64,000 nt of DNA, from assembly GCA_000507305.1 (NCBI GenBank), contig DF239265.1, forward strand, positions 1-64,000. The letters run 5' to 3'. The notes beneath the pieces are model-generated. The model did not search any database and was not told where the DNA came from. It saw nothing but the letters and a program-made list of their open reading frames with translations. The first letter of the stretch is position 1. Every line of letters begins with the position of its first letter. The DNA comes from Breviolum minutum Mf 1.05b.01. Taxonomy: Eukaryota; Sar; Dinophyceae; Suessiales; Symbiodiniaceae. Made by a program: the position numbers and the translations under genes. Positions 1 to 10,610 of this stretch are shown here, in pieces.

Positions 1-35
1 TATATATGGGATTATACTACCCAGTCATAAACAGC
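1..35. repeat. Family A hairpin element, partial
   Basis: The first bases read GGGATTATACTACCCA followed by a TCATAA stretch, matching one interior arm of the full family A element at 50967-51111. The window edge cuts it. Confidence 0.4.
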
Positions 36-57
36 CCCATTTTTTTCCATGAAAAGC

Positions 58-150
58 AATACACTCCGGTAATCAACGAACAGGTCGCTGGCCCGGAAAA
101 ATGGGTCCCCTTTGAATGTTTCGTCGATGGTATTTCCCTATTCCGAAAAC
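58..150. repeat. Family F element, left half
   Basis: It starts TACACTCCGGTAATCAACGA and continues with AACAGGTCGCTGG and a GTCGATGGTATTTCC stretch, which lines up with the complete family F copy at 28023-28140. The right terminal repeat is missing. Confidence 0.5.
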
Positions 151-311
151 GTTTGGAGAAATCTCCAGCCTGCGAAAAGGTGAGTTTGATTCTGGAGCGG
201 TAATGCATGCTTTGGAGAATCCCACGGGTCAAAAACCCCTCCGAAAAAAGAGAGTCAGTCAAACCCCCCTGAGAGTCCAATGAGTCAAAAAGGGCCTGAC
301 ATTTGATATTT

Positions 312-418
312 GGGTGTTTCCTTAAATAGTGGGTTTTCCACCCAAATCATCAATTTTGATAGGGTTTTCCATTATAAACCATCCATTTTGGGGTACCCCT
401 ATTTTTGGAAACACCCAT
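312..418. repeat. Family B1 hairpin element
   Basis: Terminal inverted repeats GGGTGTTTCC and GGAAACACCC enclose the core CCATTATAAACCATCC. Two further copies at 29816-29923 and 31408-31509 are near-identical, and 16335-16412 is a shortened one. Translated, the reverse strand gives the spurious 'GVPQNGWFIMENPIK' peptide often seen in dinoflagellate gene predictions. Confidence 0.85.
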
Positions 419-967
419 TTGTTTGATGAACATTGACAGCCGACCCGATAGCCATGATTCCCATCTTTCGCCATACGGATGTATGATCCAAAAACCGGGA
501 GGTTTGCCCGGACTTTTTCGAGAAGCCTTATAAAACGCAGTTTTACATGATTCAATTAGAGGTCTTTTTTTCGCATCCTTTTTTCATTGGAAAGTTTCAC
601 CGGCTTCTTTGGAAAGGGTTTCTTTCAGGCACATATTCGATACCTTCTCTGCCAGTTTCATGCATGTATACTGGTGCAGGGATAGCCAAAAAGGTTGTGT
701 GAAATGAGTCACCACTTTCTCCAAAACGTGGATTTGGGAAAAGACCTACGTCAAAATTCCAGGAATGTTAGCCTTTAATTGTTGCGAGATTTTTGCATGA
801 AAAAACGGGAAAAGTAAATGAGGCTTACACATTCCATACTCAATGAATGCATTTTGACATGAAATTGAATGACATTGAAATTCGGAGAAATGCTCCAACA
901 TGGTTGAAGAAAAGTGGTTCCCTTTGCATCTTCTTGGAAGGTATGACTCACCAAAATCACCACCTAG
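419..967. other. No recognised feature
   Basis: AT-rich sequence with only short unsupported ORFs; nothing I can assign. Confidence 0.5.
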
Positions 968-1080
968 TATTACACCCCCAAAATTTAACAGTTCGCCCCT
1001 TAAAAAAATGATGCTTGGAAGACTACTCTTTCCTCTTCAAATTAAACTTTGTGGGTTTGACATTAACCCCTCGCAATTGG
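968..1080. repeat. Family E2 element, left end clear
   Basis: It begins TACACCCCCAAAATTTAACA followed by GTTCGCCCCTTAAAAAAATG and GATGCTTGGAAGACTA, matching the E2 copies at 9240 and 24950. The right end is decayed. Confidence 0.55.
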
Positions 1081-1428
1081 CCCATGGGGATAAACCCAGT
1101 GGTGTGTGTTTAACCAGTTGGTATGCTGGAAGATCGATTTTTTTCTTGGGTTCACCCCCGACCCGAGAGTCACTACCCAGGATTCTTATATTTTTAGTAG
1201 GGGGTCCCTAGTCCCTATGAACCTTTATTTGCCACTGTTACTGGGTGAGGGGTGGATGCAAAATTTCTCAACTTCAAATAGCATTTACCGGCTACTCACT
1301 TTGGATGTGTCACCATTAACAAAAACCCTAAATGGTAGGTTCAACTGAAATCAACCGTAGTGGCAATTTGAGCGATTCATTGGAATTTTTGGCATCCTTC
1401 ACAAGGTGTAGGACCAAAAAAATCATAC

Positions 1429-1456
1429 ACCCCCGAAATTTAACATGGGGGTGTAC
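1429..1456. repeat. Short palindrome, family E termini
   Basis: CACCCCCGAAATTTAACATG runs directly into GGGGGTGTACATC, so both family E ends meet with almost no interior. It looks like a deletion derivative. Confidence 0.45.
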
Positions 1457-1489
1457 ATCACCTTTAAAAAAATCTCACCAAAAATTTCC

Positions 1490-1645
1490 CACGGATTTGT
1501 TTTTTCAACGGCAAAAAAGCCTGCGGTGCTGGCACTAACCACAGCTGCAAGTGCCGCAGCAGCTTCTGCCTGGTTTGAGGTTGATGTAGATGAGGGATTT
1601 TGCCGGAAATTCAGGGGAGGGGTCAAACCCAAGTCACTGAAGTAA
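1490..1645 (+). other. Possible exon, Ala-rich, strand unsure
   Basis: This GC-richer island translates on + as an alanine/serine segment (KPAVLALTTAASAAAASAWF) ending at a stop at 1645. The opposite strand is also open with an equally protein-like Ala-rich sequence (NQAEAAAALAAVVSASTAGF). No diagnostic motif or clear splice border decides between them. Confidence 0.2.
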
Positions 1646-1753
1646 TTTGCATACTCACCAGAATGTATTCTGAGTTTGATCCATTTCTATGAAGATCTGT
1701 GTTGAACACCTTTTTTATGCCTTATCTTTCAAAAATAAAAACAAGTGTTTTAG

Positions 1754-1837
1754 ATGGGTTTTCGGGCAAAACCTGCCATTTCTGCGCCATTCAACCCACC
1801 CCTTTTTGGGTGAAGGTCTGATACCCGAAAACCCCAC
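1754..1837. repeat. Solitary hairpin, GGGTTTTCGGG arms
   Basis: GGGTTTTCGGGCAAAAC on the left pairs with CCCGAAAACCCC on the right around about 50 bp. I saw no second copy in the window. Confidence 0.5.
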
Positions 1838-1974
1838 CTGATAGGCCCATGTGGTTTAGATTCCGAGGAAGGATTCCCTTATGAAAGGGATTGTTACTTG
1901 GGGGGGTTCCTAGGAATCCAAACCGCCAAAACTACCTTTAAGGTGAAAAGTTTGGTGGTTGGGAAAAAACATCT

Positions 1975-2045
1975 TCTCCCAAATGGTGGTGGCAAAAATA
2001 GTTGATGTTAAATCCCATGGGAGAATCAAAGTGAAAAAATCAGCA
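1975..2045. repeat. Family J repeat copy
   Basis: TCTCCCAAATGGTGGTGG followed by AAATCCCATGGGAGAATC and GTGAAAAAATCAGC matches the family J order seen best at 48776-48862. Confidence 0.55.
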
Positions 2046-2865
2046 ACAAAAACACATCCAAGTGTCCCATTCCAAGTTTTTAGTGCAGGACTCCCAATTC
2101 ATAGGGGAACGATTTCATCATCTCCACCGCATAATCACAAGTAAAACTTTCAAAACACTCAGATTTGCTGTGAAAATGCTTGAAAAAGGTAAAAACCATA
2201 CATCCCTCCAAATGGATCCAAATGGTGGATTACCAAATAGAACAAAACATAGAATCATGGCTGGGGTTGTCCCCTTTCCGAAAATTTGGCAAATGAGTCG
2301 GTTTAGCTCGGGATCCCGTACTAAGTGAAAGGATCACCGGGAAGGGGGACAACCCAAACTACATAACCCAAACAAGTCAAACAACCAGGATCTCTGCTCA
2401 GGGTGATTTACCCCACTTCCAAAATGTATGAAAGCTCAACATGTCAACTAATGTTTTTGGTGGTTTAGCTTTCAGTGGGTGTAGGACAAAAAATGATAGC
2501 CTTCTGCAAAGGTTTTTTGATTTCCAAAGCCCCAGCGTGAAATGGGATAGGAATCATGAATGATGAATAAACATTTGAAACGAAATTGTGTTGCTTGGAA
2601 ATCGTGAAGCGAATCATACAGAAAACACCGCATGGTCTTAGATGGCGCCGCGATGAATTATTTCCTCAATCAAAACCAAATCAACCATTGCATCACTTCA
2701 ACAAAACAAAAAGTCTAAGGTTGACATCTATTAATTCCATGTTGCGACATTAAACTTACACAACAGTTTATATTGTTGTTACATTTGTCACTTTACATTC
2801 TAACATTCCAAGTTGTTCAATTTTCGGTTCAAAAGTGTGTCTAACCTCACCTGCGCGCAAACTGA
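2046..2865. other. No recognised feature
   Basis: AT-rich spacer with scattered short ORFs; no repeat family or coding signal recognised. Confidence 0.5.
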
Positions 2866-2892
2866 CCATCATCACCATGCCCACGGTCATCG

Positions 2893-2942
<50 letters not shown>
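2866..2942. repeat. (CAT)n microsatellite
   Basis: An imperfect start (CATCATCACCATGCCCACGG) runs into about 16 perfect CAT/ATC triplets. The plus frame reads as polyhistidine, but the surrounding ORF has no other support. Confidence 0.95.
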
Positions 2943-2945
<3 letters not shown>

Positions 2946-3052
2946 AACCCGGGCTAAAGGGGAAAAAATTGAGTTCCCTGTCTGCCGCGTTTTTCTTCCG
3001 CCTTTTTAAATTTGAAGGTCAACGGTGACGACAGAAACCCACTGTGGCAAGT

Positions 3053-4524
3053 TCAACATTTCAGCGACATATCTCCAATCTCCAAGTGACTTAATGCCCT
3101 TGGCAACACATCAAAGACTTGCAAACTTTGAAGGTTCCTATTACCAACAATCAAACTTTGAAGACCTGCTGGCCATGTCACGTTGCCCAGGCTCTGATTG
3201 AATTGGGTACCAAGAGTAAAACTTCGAAGACCTGCTGGCCATGACGCTTTGTCAAGGCTTTGATTAAAATTCTGACCAAAACATAAACTTTGAAGGCCTG
3301 CTGGCCATGTCATATTGTCCAGGTTCTGGTTGAAGCTTAAACCAAAAGTCAAACTTTGCAGGCCTGCTGGCCATGACACATTGTCCAGGATCTGATTGAA
3401 ACCATCTCNCCGCCTGGCCATGTCACACTGTCCAGGCTCCCATTGAAAAAAGTTCCAAATGTCAAACTTTGAAGGCCGGCTGGCCATGACACATTGTCCA
3501 GGCTCTGATGGAAAGGTGCTCCAAAAGTCAAACTTTGCAGGCCTGCTGGCCATGACACATCGTCCAGGCTCTGATTGAAACCATCTCCCAATGTCAAACT
3601 TTGAAGGCCTGCTGGCCATGACACATTGTCCACGCTCTGATTGAAACGTGCTCCAAAAGTCAAACTTTGAAGGCCTGCTGGCCATGAAGCATTGTCCAGG
3701 CTCTGATTGAAGTTCCAACCAAAAGTCACACTTTGCAGGCCTGCTGGCCATGACGCTTCATCAAGGCTTTGATTGAAATTCCGACCAAAAGTCAAACTTT
3801 GAAGGCCTGCTGGCCATGTCACGTTGTCCAGGCTCTGATTGAAATTGAAACCAAAAGTCAAACTTTGAAGACCTTCTGGCCAAGTCACGTTGTCCAGGCT
3901 CTGATTGAAATGCATCCCAAAAGTCAAACTTTTAAGGTCTGCTGGCCATGTCACATTGTCCAAGTTCTGATTGAAGAACCGACCAAAAGTCAAATTCTGG
4001 AGGCCTTCTTGCAATTTCATGTGATGAATTTCCTGATTGAACCTCATACCAAATCTTAAGGTGCAAAGGCTCTTGGGCAAATTGTGCAGCAAGGCAGGCA
4101 GTTCGTCATCAACCCCTGTCAGTTGTGTAATCCCGTTCAGTGAGAACTCTTTATCCTCAACTTTATTTCCGTGGGCAAAAAGCCAGGCAGCATGCAAATT
4201 GACGGGCATGTAGGTAGCTGACACCTGTGCCCGCTGACCCCCAAGTCCTTGTTGTTGCAGGCTTTCACGGAGCACAAGCCTTGAAGTATGAGACACAACT
4301 AACTGAAGGCCCGGCTTGGATGGAATTTTGTCCAAAATCATCTTCCACAACTCGCGACCCAGCATGGAGTCTGCTACATTCAATGCCACCATGCATTCGC
4401 CACTGATGCTTAGCACTTCGAGCTCTATAAGCCCTTCTCTTGCAGCGCTGCTGGCACCATCATTGCCATCGATGCGGCGACGCTTGCTTTGGTTCAGAGG
4501 CACGACTTCATGCTGCAAATTCAT
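3053..4524 (-). CDS. FNIP/leucine-rich-repeat protein, dinoflagellate type
   Basis: Product of about 490 residues. The start is the ATG at 4524 (MNLQHEVVPLNQ...); an upstream in-frame GTG at 4527 is less likely. Residues 1-170 form a non-repeat region: a basic start (KRRRID), an Ile/Val-rich stretch that could be a ubiquitin-like fold, then VNLHAAWLFAHGNKVEDKEF and a GITQLTG segment. From about residue 175 come about 14 repeats of 23 residues (69 bp), consensus NQSLDNVTWPAGLQSLTFG plus four variable residues, ending ...LSHLEIGDMSLKC. This is the FNIP-like LRR style I associate with expanded Symbiodiniaceae families; such solenoids usually bind proteins, but no partner is implied here. It is intronless. 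An N at 3409 sits in a repeat, and the frame differs on the two sides, so the gap hides missing bases rather than a natural frameshift. The array is also open in a second minus frame and partly on the plus strand. Confidence 0.85.
3409..3409. other. Assembly N inside the LRR array
   Basis: A single N lies between CCATCTC and CCGCCTGG. Upstream repeats read in one frame and downstream repeats in another, so repeat units or bases were probably lost here. Other lone Ns are at 4536 (just upstream of the start codon) and 8225. Confidence 0.9.
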
Positions 4525-4591
4525 CACGAAATCGCANTCATTATGACCGACTCTATAGAACTGGGTATTATATTCTCAATACATATACTGT

Positions 4592-4665
4592 TGTGTAGGA
4601 AATAGATCTTCAAATGGTCCATTTCCCAAGGCTACTTTTATTTAGCGTACCGGAGTGTAGTGTCG
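4592..4665. repeat. Family F element, right half
   Basis: GTAGGAAATAGATCTTCAAA, then a TGGTCCATTTCCC stretch, then TACCGGAGTGTAG corresponds to the family F core and right terminus (compare 45988-46092). It sits just upstream of the LRR gene. Confidence 0.6.
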
Positions 4666-4840
4666 TTTTTTTTCGTTCTGTCGGCTCCTTTCGAAATTAC
4701 CTCGTCTCTGATTAGGTCATTTATATGTTCTGCGGTGCCCCGCTGTTTCACTGATGCCAACATCGGTAGGAAATGGCTGATACAGTCCTGTTCAATGGGT
4801 GCTTTTTCTCCCCTAAGTCCTAAGTAGGCTCTAAACCGAT

Positions 4841-4953
4841 GTACTACACAAGTTTAACATCTTGCCCCTGAGAAACGATGGTTGAAAGAAAATCCTTTCA
4901 TTCTGTGATGGTAACTTTTCAGGGGCGAGCTGTTAAACTTCGAGGAGTGTAAC
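4841..4953. repeat. Family E2 element
   Basis: The left arm AAGTTTAACATCTTGCCCCTG pairs with the right arm CAGGGGCGAGCTGTTAAACT and ends GGAGTGTA. The termini agree with the TA-C pattern of family E. Confidence 0.65.
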
Positions 4954-5769
4954 TACTTGCAAATCCATGGACAACCCAAGAGATATGTTCATCTTTATCT
5001 TTACTTCATGCAAAGTTGCAAGTTAAGACTAATTGTTGACAGGAAATTCTCGGCAATAATAATGCTCCCCAGGTTTCAGCTTAAAATTTCACTATATACA
5101 CACCCGAAAACAAACATGGAACCCCAAAAAATACTGATTTGCAAATGCTTTTCATTTTCCCAGGAAACATCCCCGACTCTTTATGCGAAAAAACATCCTG
5201 GAACTCCAAACAACCAGTTTTAAATGGATGTTTGATTACATCCGCAAAAACCAACGGCTGGATACCCAAAATGATGGGTTTTGGAAAAGGTGACTCCGTT
5301 AAATTGTGGCCTCTATGTTAGATTTCTGGGGTGTATACTTCCAACCATTTCCAAAATGTAAAGATTTGGTTCATCATCCTATTGAAACAACTTGAATAAA
5401 AAATGGTTGTTGAGAGTACCAGGATGATCTTATTCTGAAGCTTGAACTGAGGTCGTGACACTATTCTCTGGGAAATAAAGCAGGAATCCTCCTTTTTCCA
5501 AGTAGGAGCTACTTTACCGAAAGTTGCAATCTGACCAAAAACAAAGTTGGAATCCCCTCCTAAACCAAGAAAGGTTCCAAGTCCGTAGTCCCACCAAATG
5601 ACCGGTAGATTTTCAAATGGTCATATCACCAGAAAAACACATGCAACGAATCGAAAGGTGGATATAAAGGCATCCAAATGCGTCTCTGGTCATCCATGGT
5701 GCTTGCCAGCCCGATTGAAGTGCACATTGGTTTCACAGCTTCTTCAGTGAGAAGAGCAACTCTATTCCC
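4954..5769. other. No recognised feature
   Basis: Short unsupported ORFs only. A GGGGTGTATACTTCCAACCA stretch near 5329 resembles a family E fragment. Confidence 0.4.
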
Positions 5770-5980
5770 ATGCTAATCGCACAGATTCCAATGAGTTCCT
5801 TCAGCTTTCACAGCATCGAAAACAGTGCTCAACCTTTTGAGCAACTTGCTATACTGCCAAACGGCTCTCAAATCAACAATGCGAGTCCAAGGCTGAACTG
5901 CCAAAGTCATCAAGACTCAGATTTTGAAGTCGAGGTAGCATCCCTTTCTTCCATGATTGCCATTAAAAAAAACCTCACTG
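5770..5980 (+). CDS. Possible exon, unknown product
   Basis: The frame gives MLIAQIPMSSFSFHSIENSA and continues with a polar, protein-like stretch to about EVEVASLSSMIAIK before running into low-complexity AAA-rich sequence, so coding would stop near 5970. No domain is recognised. Composition is the only support, and the opposite strand cannot be excluded. Confidence 0.2.
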
Positions 5981-6550
5981 GAAACCAAGGAAAATGTATT
6001 CTTTTAAAATCTAAAACAACAAAAATTCATAAGGTAAATCAAGAACTTTTATCTAGAAACTCTTTTTTTGTCAATCTGCGGATGGATCTTTTGTCCCAAC
6101 AAAAAACAGGAGAAAAACAGCCCCGTTTCCACCTCTGCGGGAGCTTGGCCACAGGTGACCATGTCCACCAAAGGTTGGAGGAAGGGGCTTGCGTCGCCTG
6201 GTTTCAGTTGCGGATGGTTTCATGACTAGGCGATGGGAGGGGGAGAAAACTCACCAAGAAATGGGAGTTTCCCCAGCCACCCAATGTTATTCCCCAATTT
6301 TTTGGAATCTGAGAGTCATGGGAATGGTCATGGGAAGGCTATGGGTTTCGGGGGTCCCCCCTAACATTGCTAAGGCGGGTTTTATTGGGTGGGGAAACTG
6401 GTGAGTCGGTGGTGGTGGCGTATCATGACATGGTCGTCAAATTTTTCATGTGTGGCAAGTGGCAAAGCGCAAAAAGCCCTACCAGGTGTGGTAACCAAAA
6501 TAGAGATCTTCATCGTCAACAAGTATCATCTTTGATTTACATCTTTGGGA

Positions 6551-6640
6551 TCTATCTGTCTGTCTGTCTGTCTATGTATCTATCTATGTATCCATCTATC
6601 TACTTATCCATCTATCTACCCTATGTATCACTTATCATCA
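6551..6640. repeat. TCTG/TCTA microsatellite
   Basis: Four or five TCTG units pass into ATCTATCTATGTATC-type tetranucleotides. Confidence 0.9.
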
Positions 6641-7769
6641 CTACCCCCATATTGCCTTTCATGACAGAAAAAGGCTGGGAAACTTTCCTGCCACATGTCC
6701 ATATAGAGAACTCCAAAGCTCTGAACATTTCCAGTGCTGCGAATCAAGTTGCCAATAACAAAAAGACCTTTCAGCGCAGGACTTTTTTAAGTAGAGAAAT
6801 AACTGGAGGTTATTAAGTCCTAGTGAATTTTGGGTACTTATTCGAATATTACACGCCAGTTACGAATTCTCTTACGATTTTGGTGGGGTGAATGAGGCTG
6901 ATCTCTCACCAAACACCAGGAGCCTCAAACCAATGACAACAACCCCCCAAACAATGCACCATTTTGTCGCTTAAAAATAAATCCCTCGAACAAATTTACC
7001 CACTACATGTAACACACAAATCAAGTTTGATCAGCCTCCCCCCAAAAAAACACCTGGGTAATTTTAATTCAAACACCTCCCCATTGTTCGAAGTTTTTTC
7101 CAAGGGATACGCCCCTGAGACCTGCTGGCAAAGGAGCCCCTGGTCTTGGCAGGAGCGGCACAGCAACCTTTTTGCAGTCAGTCATCCCAACAGTCCACAC
7201 CCCAGGTGGGTTTTGGGGGTTCTGAAACCTCTCAGCAAGCCAACAAAAAAAGCTGCTAGTTTAGGTTGGTGGGTTCGCACCACCCTCACCTGATTTTTTT
7301 GGAACCTTTGCTTGTCAATGTTAGTTGGGAAAATGATTAGTATCCATTGCTGATTTGCTCATCACTAAAAAGCACAATCCAGGTTAGCAAATTCGGGGTT
7401 TTTATACTTTTTGTGAATTTTTTCTGATGTATATCTTGAGCTTCCACGCAATTGTCTTGTTGTTGTTTTATATGACCAAGCGTCAATTTTGTAACACCCA
7501 TCGGGTTCTGACCTTTACTTCCCCAGGATTTCCTACGATAAAACACTTGCGAGTCACATACGGAAGTTACGGGAACAAAGGTTAATGAAGCCAACTTGAT
7601 TCATATACACTTTTTCAATAAACACAAAACCAAGGTGCATGAAATCCGAAAAAAGTTCCCCAATGAAAAATTTCAAAAGATCCCCTTTGTTTTTTGGGGT
7701 AAATGTATGTAAATTGATAACAACATATGATACAAATTGACAACAGAAAAAGGACCTTACAATTGATAA
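6641..7769. other. No firm feature
   Basis: A GC-richer patch at 7115-7230 is open in several frames on both strands, but nothing selects one. The rest is AT-rich. Confidence 0.4.
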
Positions 7770-7871
7770 CTAGTTGGTGGTTTCAACCCCTTTGAAAAAT
7801 ATTAGTCAAAATCGGAATCTTCCCCAAGGTTCGGGGTGAAAATCAAAAGTATTTGAGTTGCCACCACCTAG
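7770..7871. repeat. Family C hairpin element (subfamily C2)
   Basis: It starts CTAGTTGGTGGTTTCAACC and ends GAGTTGCCACCACCTAG. The interior GAAAAATATTAGTC and CCCCAAGGTTCGGGGTGAAA is shared with ten other copies. C2 copies end in GAGTTGCCACCACC rather than GAAACCACCACC. Confidence 0.85.
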
Positions 7872-8560
7872 ATAACATCACTCTCCGAAGTTTTTCGGGT
7901 GATGTTTTTTTTTCAACCTCCCCACCCTGAAACTGAGATTACCGGCAGGTGCCAAACTGAAACTGAGCCTCAAGTGGTTCGAGGCCTGACACAAATTGCC
8001 GGAGAAACGCGTGGTTTCAACGCGTTACGTTTTCTCTCTGTGTGTGGGGGATGTGATTTTTTTCTGAATTTGGAAAGGTGTTTTGGTTGTAGAAGGATTT
8101 TTTTTTTCGAATTTGGTGGATGTTTTGTTCTGTTTTCTGCTTTTCTTTTGTTGGAAGCGGGGTGTTGTTTTTGCTACCGGCGTCATTAATGACCCGGTGG
8201 AATTCGCTATTTTTGCATACGTTGNCATGGGGAGGGTTGGGTGCGTGGGGTGGGGATGATGACGTTTCTTTCACGTGCACACATGTGACATGCTACGCAC
8301 TTGACGTTTCTTGCACTTGATATGACCCATGTTGCCAAAAATGCAAATTACCAGGGGTCACTAACAACGCCGGTACCTTGTTTTTTGGTTGTGGAAGAAG
8401 TTTTTTTTTCAAATTTGGGGTGGTTGGATATTAGAAGCGTAAGAGTTTTTTCCAAGAAATGGGGGTTAAGCTGTGAGCGAAAAAATGTTCGAAATCCATG
8501 CAGAATTTCATGATGAGCTTCTGGTAGACAGCAGAAAGGGGAACAAAAATCCACCTAAGG
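7872..8560. other. No firm feature; one N at 8225
   Basis: The GC-richer stretch 7925-8035 has no decisive reading frame. Near-repeats lie at 8085-8110 and 8388-8412 (GGTTGTAGAAG / GGTTGTGGAAG followed by poly-T), as do two ACATGTGACATG-like words near 8283. Confidence 0.4.
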
Positions 8561-8664
8561 CTAGTTGGTGGTTGAACCAATCCATCTGAAAAATATTTCT
8601 GTGAAATTGGATCATTTCCCCGAATTTCGGGGTGAAAATAAGAAATATTTGAGTTGCCACCACC
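8561..8664. repeat. Family C hairpin element (C2)
   Basis: CTAGTTGGTGGTTGAACCAA at the left, GAGTTGCCACCACC at the right; the final CTAG is lost. Confidence 0.85.
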
Positions 8665-8711
8665 GTTTGAAGGGGATTTTAACATCGTTTTAGTGGCGTT
8701 TCCTTTTCTTT

Positions 8712-8835
8712 GCTTGGATTTGCTTGGCGAACTTCGGTTTTCCGATGGAAAAATTTTCAACACAAATCTTCTCCCAAATGGTGGTGCAAAATGGTGGTGT
8801 TTCCCATTAAAAAATCACCTTAAACATTTCCAAGA
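8712..8835. repeat. Family J repeat copy
   Basis: GGATTTGCTTGGCG is followed by CTTCTCCCAAATGGTGGTGC and AAAAAATCACCTTAAACAT, the same order as at 26940-27062 and 45700-45935. Confidence 0.6.
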
Positions 8836-9239
8836 ATCCACTTTGAAACATCATAAAAAACCTGTGGATTACGCTCCCCTGAAAGTGATGTGTAGAAAAC
8901 CATCCCCAAAAAGGACATTCCTCGCAAAACCTGAACAAATCAAATAAGTTTTTGTTGCGACCGTTTTGGGTCTCTTGTTGTGTCGTGAGAATGTTGTTGG
9001 ATTGCCAAAGATGAATTGGGTCTTATATTTCGGAAAAGTGGATATTTTTCGAAGCAAGGTGTTACTGTAACTCTTTTTGGATGTTTTTCTGTCGTTCAAA
9101 ACATATCCCCCCCGTTTGGGATGATGCATTCATTTTCAAGCAACAAAAATTAGCAAATGTTCTCAAACTAAACTGACCAACACACCAACAGATTCACACC
9201 CCTCTTTGTTCAACTTCTAACATGAGAGGTTCCAGAACT
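8836..9239. other. No recognised feature
   Basis: AT-rich spacer; nothing seen. Confidence 0.5.
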
Positions 9240-9366
9240 TTACACTCCTTGAAACTAACAGTTCGCCCCCTAAAAAATGGTGGTATCCAATAGGAATCTC
9301 TTTTTCCAGGGTTCTAGGGGGACCCTATTTTCAGGGATGAACTGTTAGTTTCAGGGAGGGTAAACC
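9240..9366. repeat. Family E2 hairpin element
   Basis: TACACTCCTTGAAACTAACA at the left pairs with TGTTAGTTTCAGGGAGGGTA at the right. GTTCGCCCCCTAAAAAATGG follows the left arm, and CTATTTTCAGGGATGAAC precedes the right. Confidence 0.85.
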
Positions 9367-9997
9367 CTTTTGAATGCACTAAAAGTCACCCAACAAAAAA
9401 AACACACACAACTGTTTCCACTCAACTAAAAAATTCTCGACCCAACTCATGGCTCAGACATTCTTCGGAAAAGGTTGGCGGCCAACAATTTTTCCACCTC
9501 ACCATTTTTCCACACTTCTTTCTGTTGATGGCAAAAACTTGCCATCATGGCGAACAACAAAAAACATCAAAGTCCACCCCCCCAACAACATAACTCAACC
9601 TTTTAATTTTGTAAAGTTGCAATGTTGGTACTTCTTTTCACTCCAACGTTGCATATGTTTTTTTTTTGGGCCCCGGGAATTTTGACGAAAAAAACCACAC
9701 GGTTTGTGGAGCACACCTGTTCAAAGATGTGGGCAAAGGCAAGGGAATCACCGCTACATCGCCGGAACCTGGCGATGTAAACTTCAACCAAAACCGGGAG
9801 AAGTGAAAGTGAAAACTTTCAGAAAATCCATGGGGTTGTGGGTTGGTTGGTTGTTACGTTGTTGGTTGTTGGAGTTTTAGAGTTTAGCCAACTTGGTTGG
9901 GTTTGTTGGTTGTTAGGTTGGTGGTTGTTTGGAACCAATCAACTTTCCAAGTCCAAGACTTCAAATATCCAAAAACAGATCTGCGACTCTTGCCTGT
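9367..9997. other. No recognised gene; GTTGGTTG-rich tract
   Basis: 9830-9930 is a degenerate GTTGGTTGTT-rich stretch. No coding signal elsewhere. Confidence 0.45.
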
Positions 9998-10095
9998 TTA
10001 CCCCTGGAAATTGATGCTTGGAAGACTAAATCTTGCTTTCCCATTAAGGGGTAAACTTGCTGTCAGTAAAAGTGCAGTTAGTTTCATGGAGGGTA
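9998..10095. repeat. Family E2 element, degenerate
   Basis: TTTACCCCTGGAAATTGATG, CTTGGAAGACTAAATC and a right arm CAGTTAGTTTCATGGAGGGT match family E2, with a disrupted left arm. Confidence 0.5.
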
Positions 10096-10380
10096 ACATA
10101 CTTCTACGAAAAACATGGTGACTTGTTCTATGGTCTATGAATCTCATAAAATTTTCATTACAACAAAGAAATCCCAGATCTTGGCAGACCCTACACCCCA
10201 GTCCTTGCTGGTCTTTCAAGGGTGCTGACGTCAATGCGAAATGTCAGTTCTTTTTATAGCTAACACATTTTTTTTAGTCCCAGAACATTGAATGAAGTGG
10301 AATGATTCAATCCATTTCTTCGAATTCTTGTATGCTAAAAAAACATCCCCATCATGAGGATTTTTGCAAACGAATCAGAT

Positions 10381-10493
10381 CATGGTTGCTTAATGACGGG
10401 ATCCTTACATTTCATGGTTTATGAAATAATCCCCACTTAACTGGCTAGTACAATCCTCCATATGATAAAACAACCAGTTATATACCCTAAAAC
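10381..10493. repeat. Family A element, partial
   Basis: TGACGGGATCCTTACATTTC, ATGGTTTATGAAATAATCCC and AACAACCAGTTATATACCCT-like segments follow the family A order. Both terminal GAGCCACG ends are missing. Confidence 0.65.
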
Positions 10494-10547
10494 TGGCCAA
10501 ATTATAACATATCACCAACCTAGATTTCCCTGAAATAAGAGGATTTC

Positions 10548-10610
10548 CCTTACTGAACCACCATTTGGGGTGAGGTCGTGTGAGGTCGCTATAATTTGAC
10601 CAGCCTAAAT
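10548..10610. repeat. Family M repeat
   Basis: TTTCCCTTACTGAACCACCA followed by TTTGGGGTGAGGTCGTGTGA and GGTCGCTATAATTTGAC. Related pieces occur at 19079-19115, 37145-37168 and 52459-52512. Confidence 0.6.

Noticed and set aside
2813-3028. Polyhistidine ORF on the plus strand
   Set aside because: It is explained by the CAT microsatellite; flanking codons show no protein-like character.
3345-4040. Regularly spaced 69-bp repeats that could be mistaken for a CRISPR array
   Set aside because: The repeats are contiguous, translate as FNIP-like LRR units in frame with a gene start, and have no unique spacers.
3769-4059. Plus-strand ORF with repeated KSQTLKACWPCHVVQALIE
   Set aside because: Antisense shadow of the LRR array.
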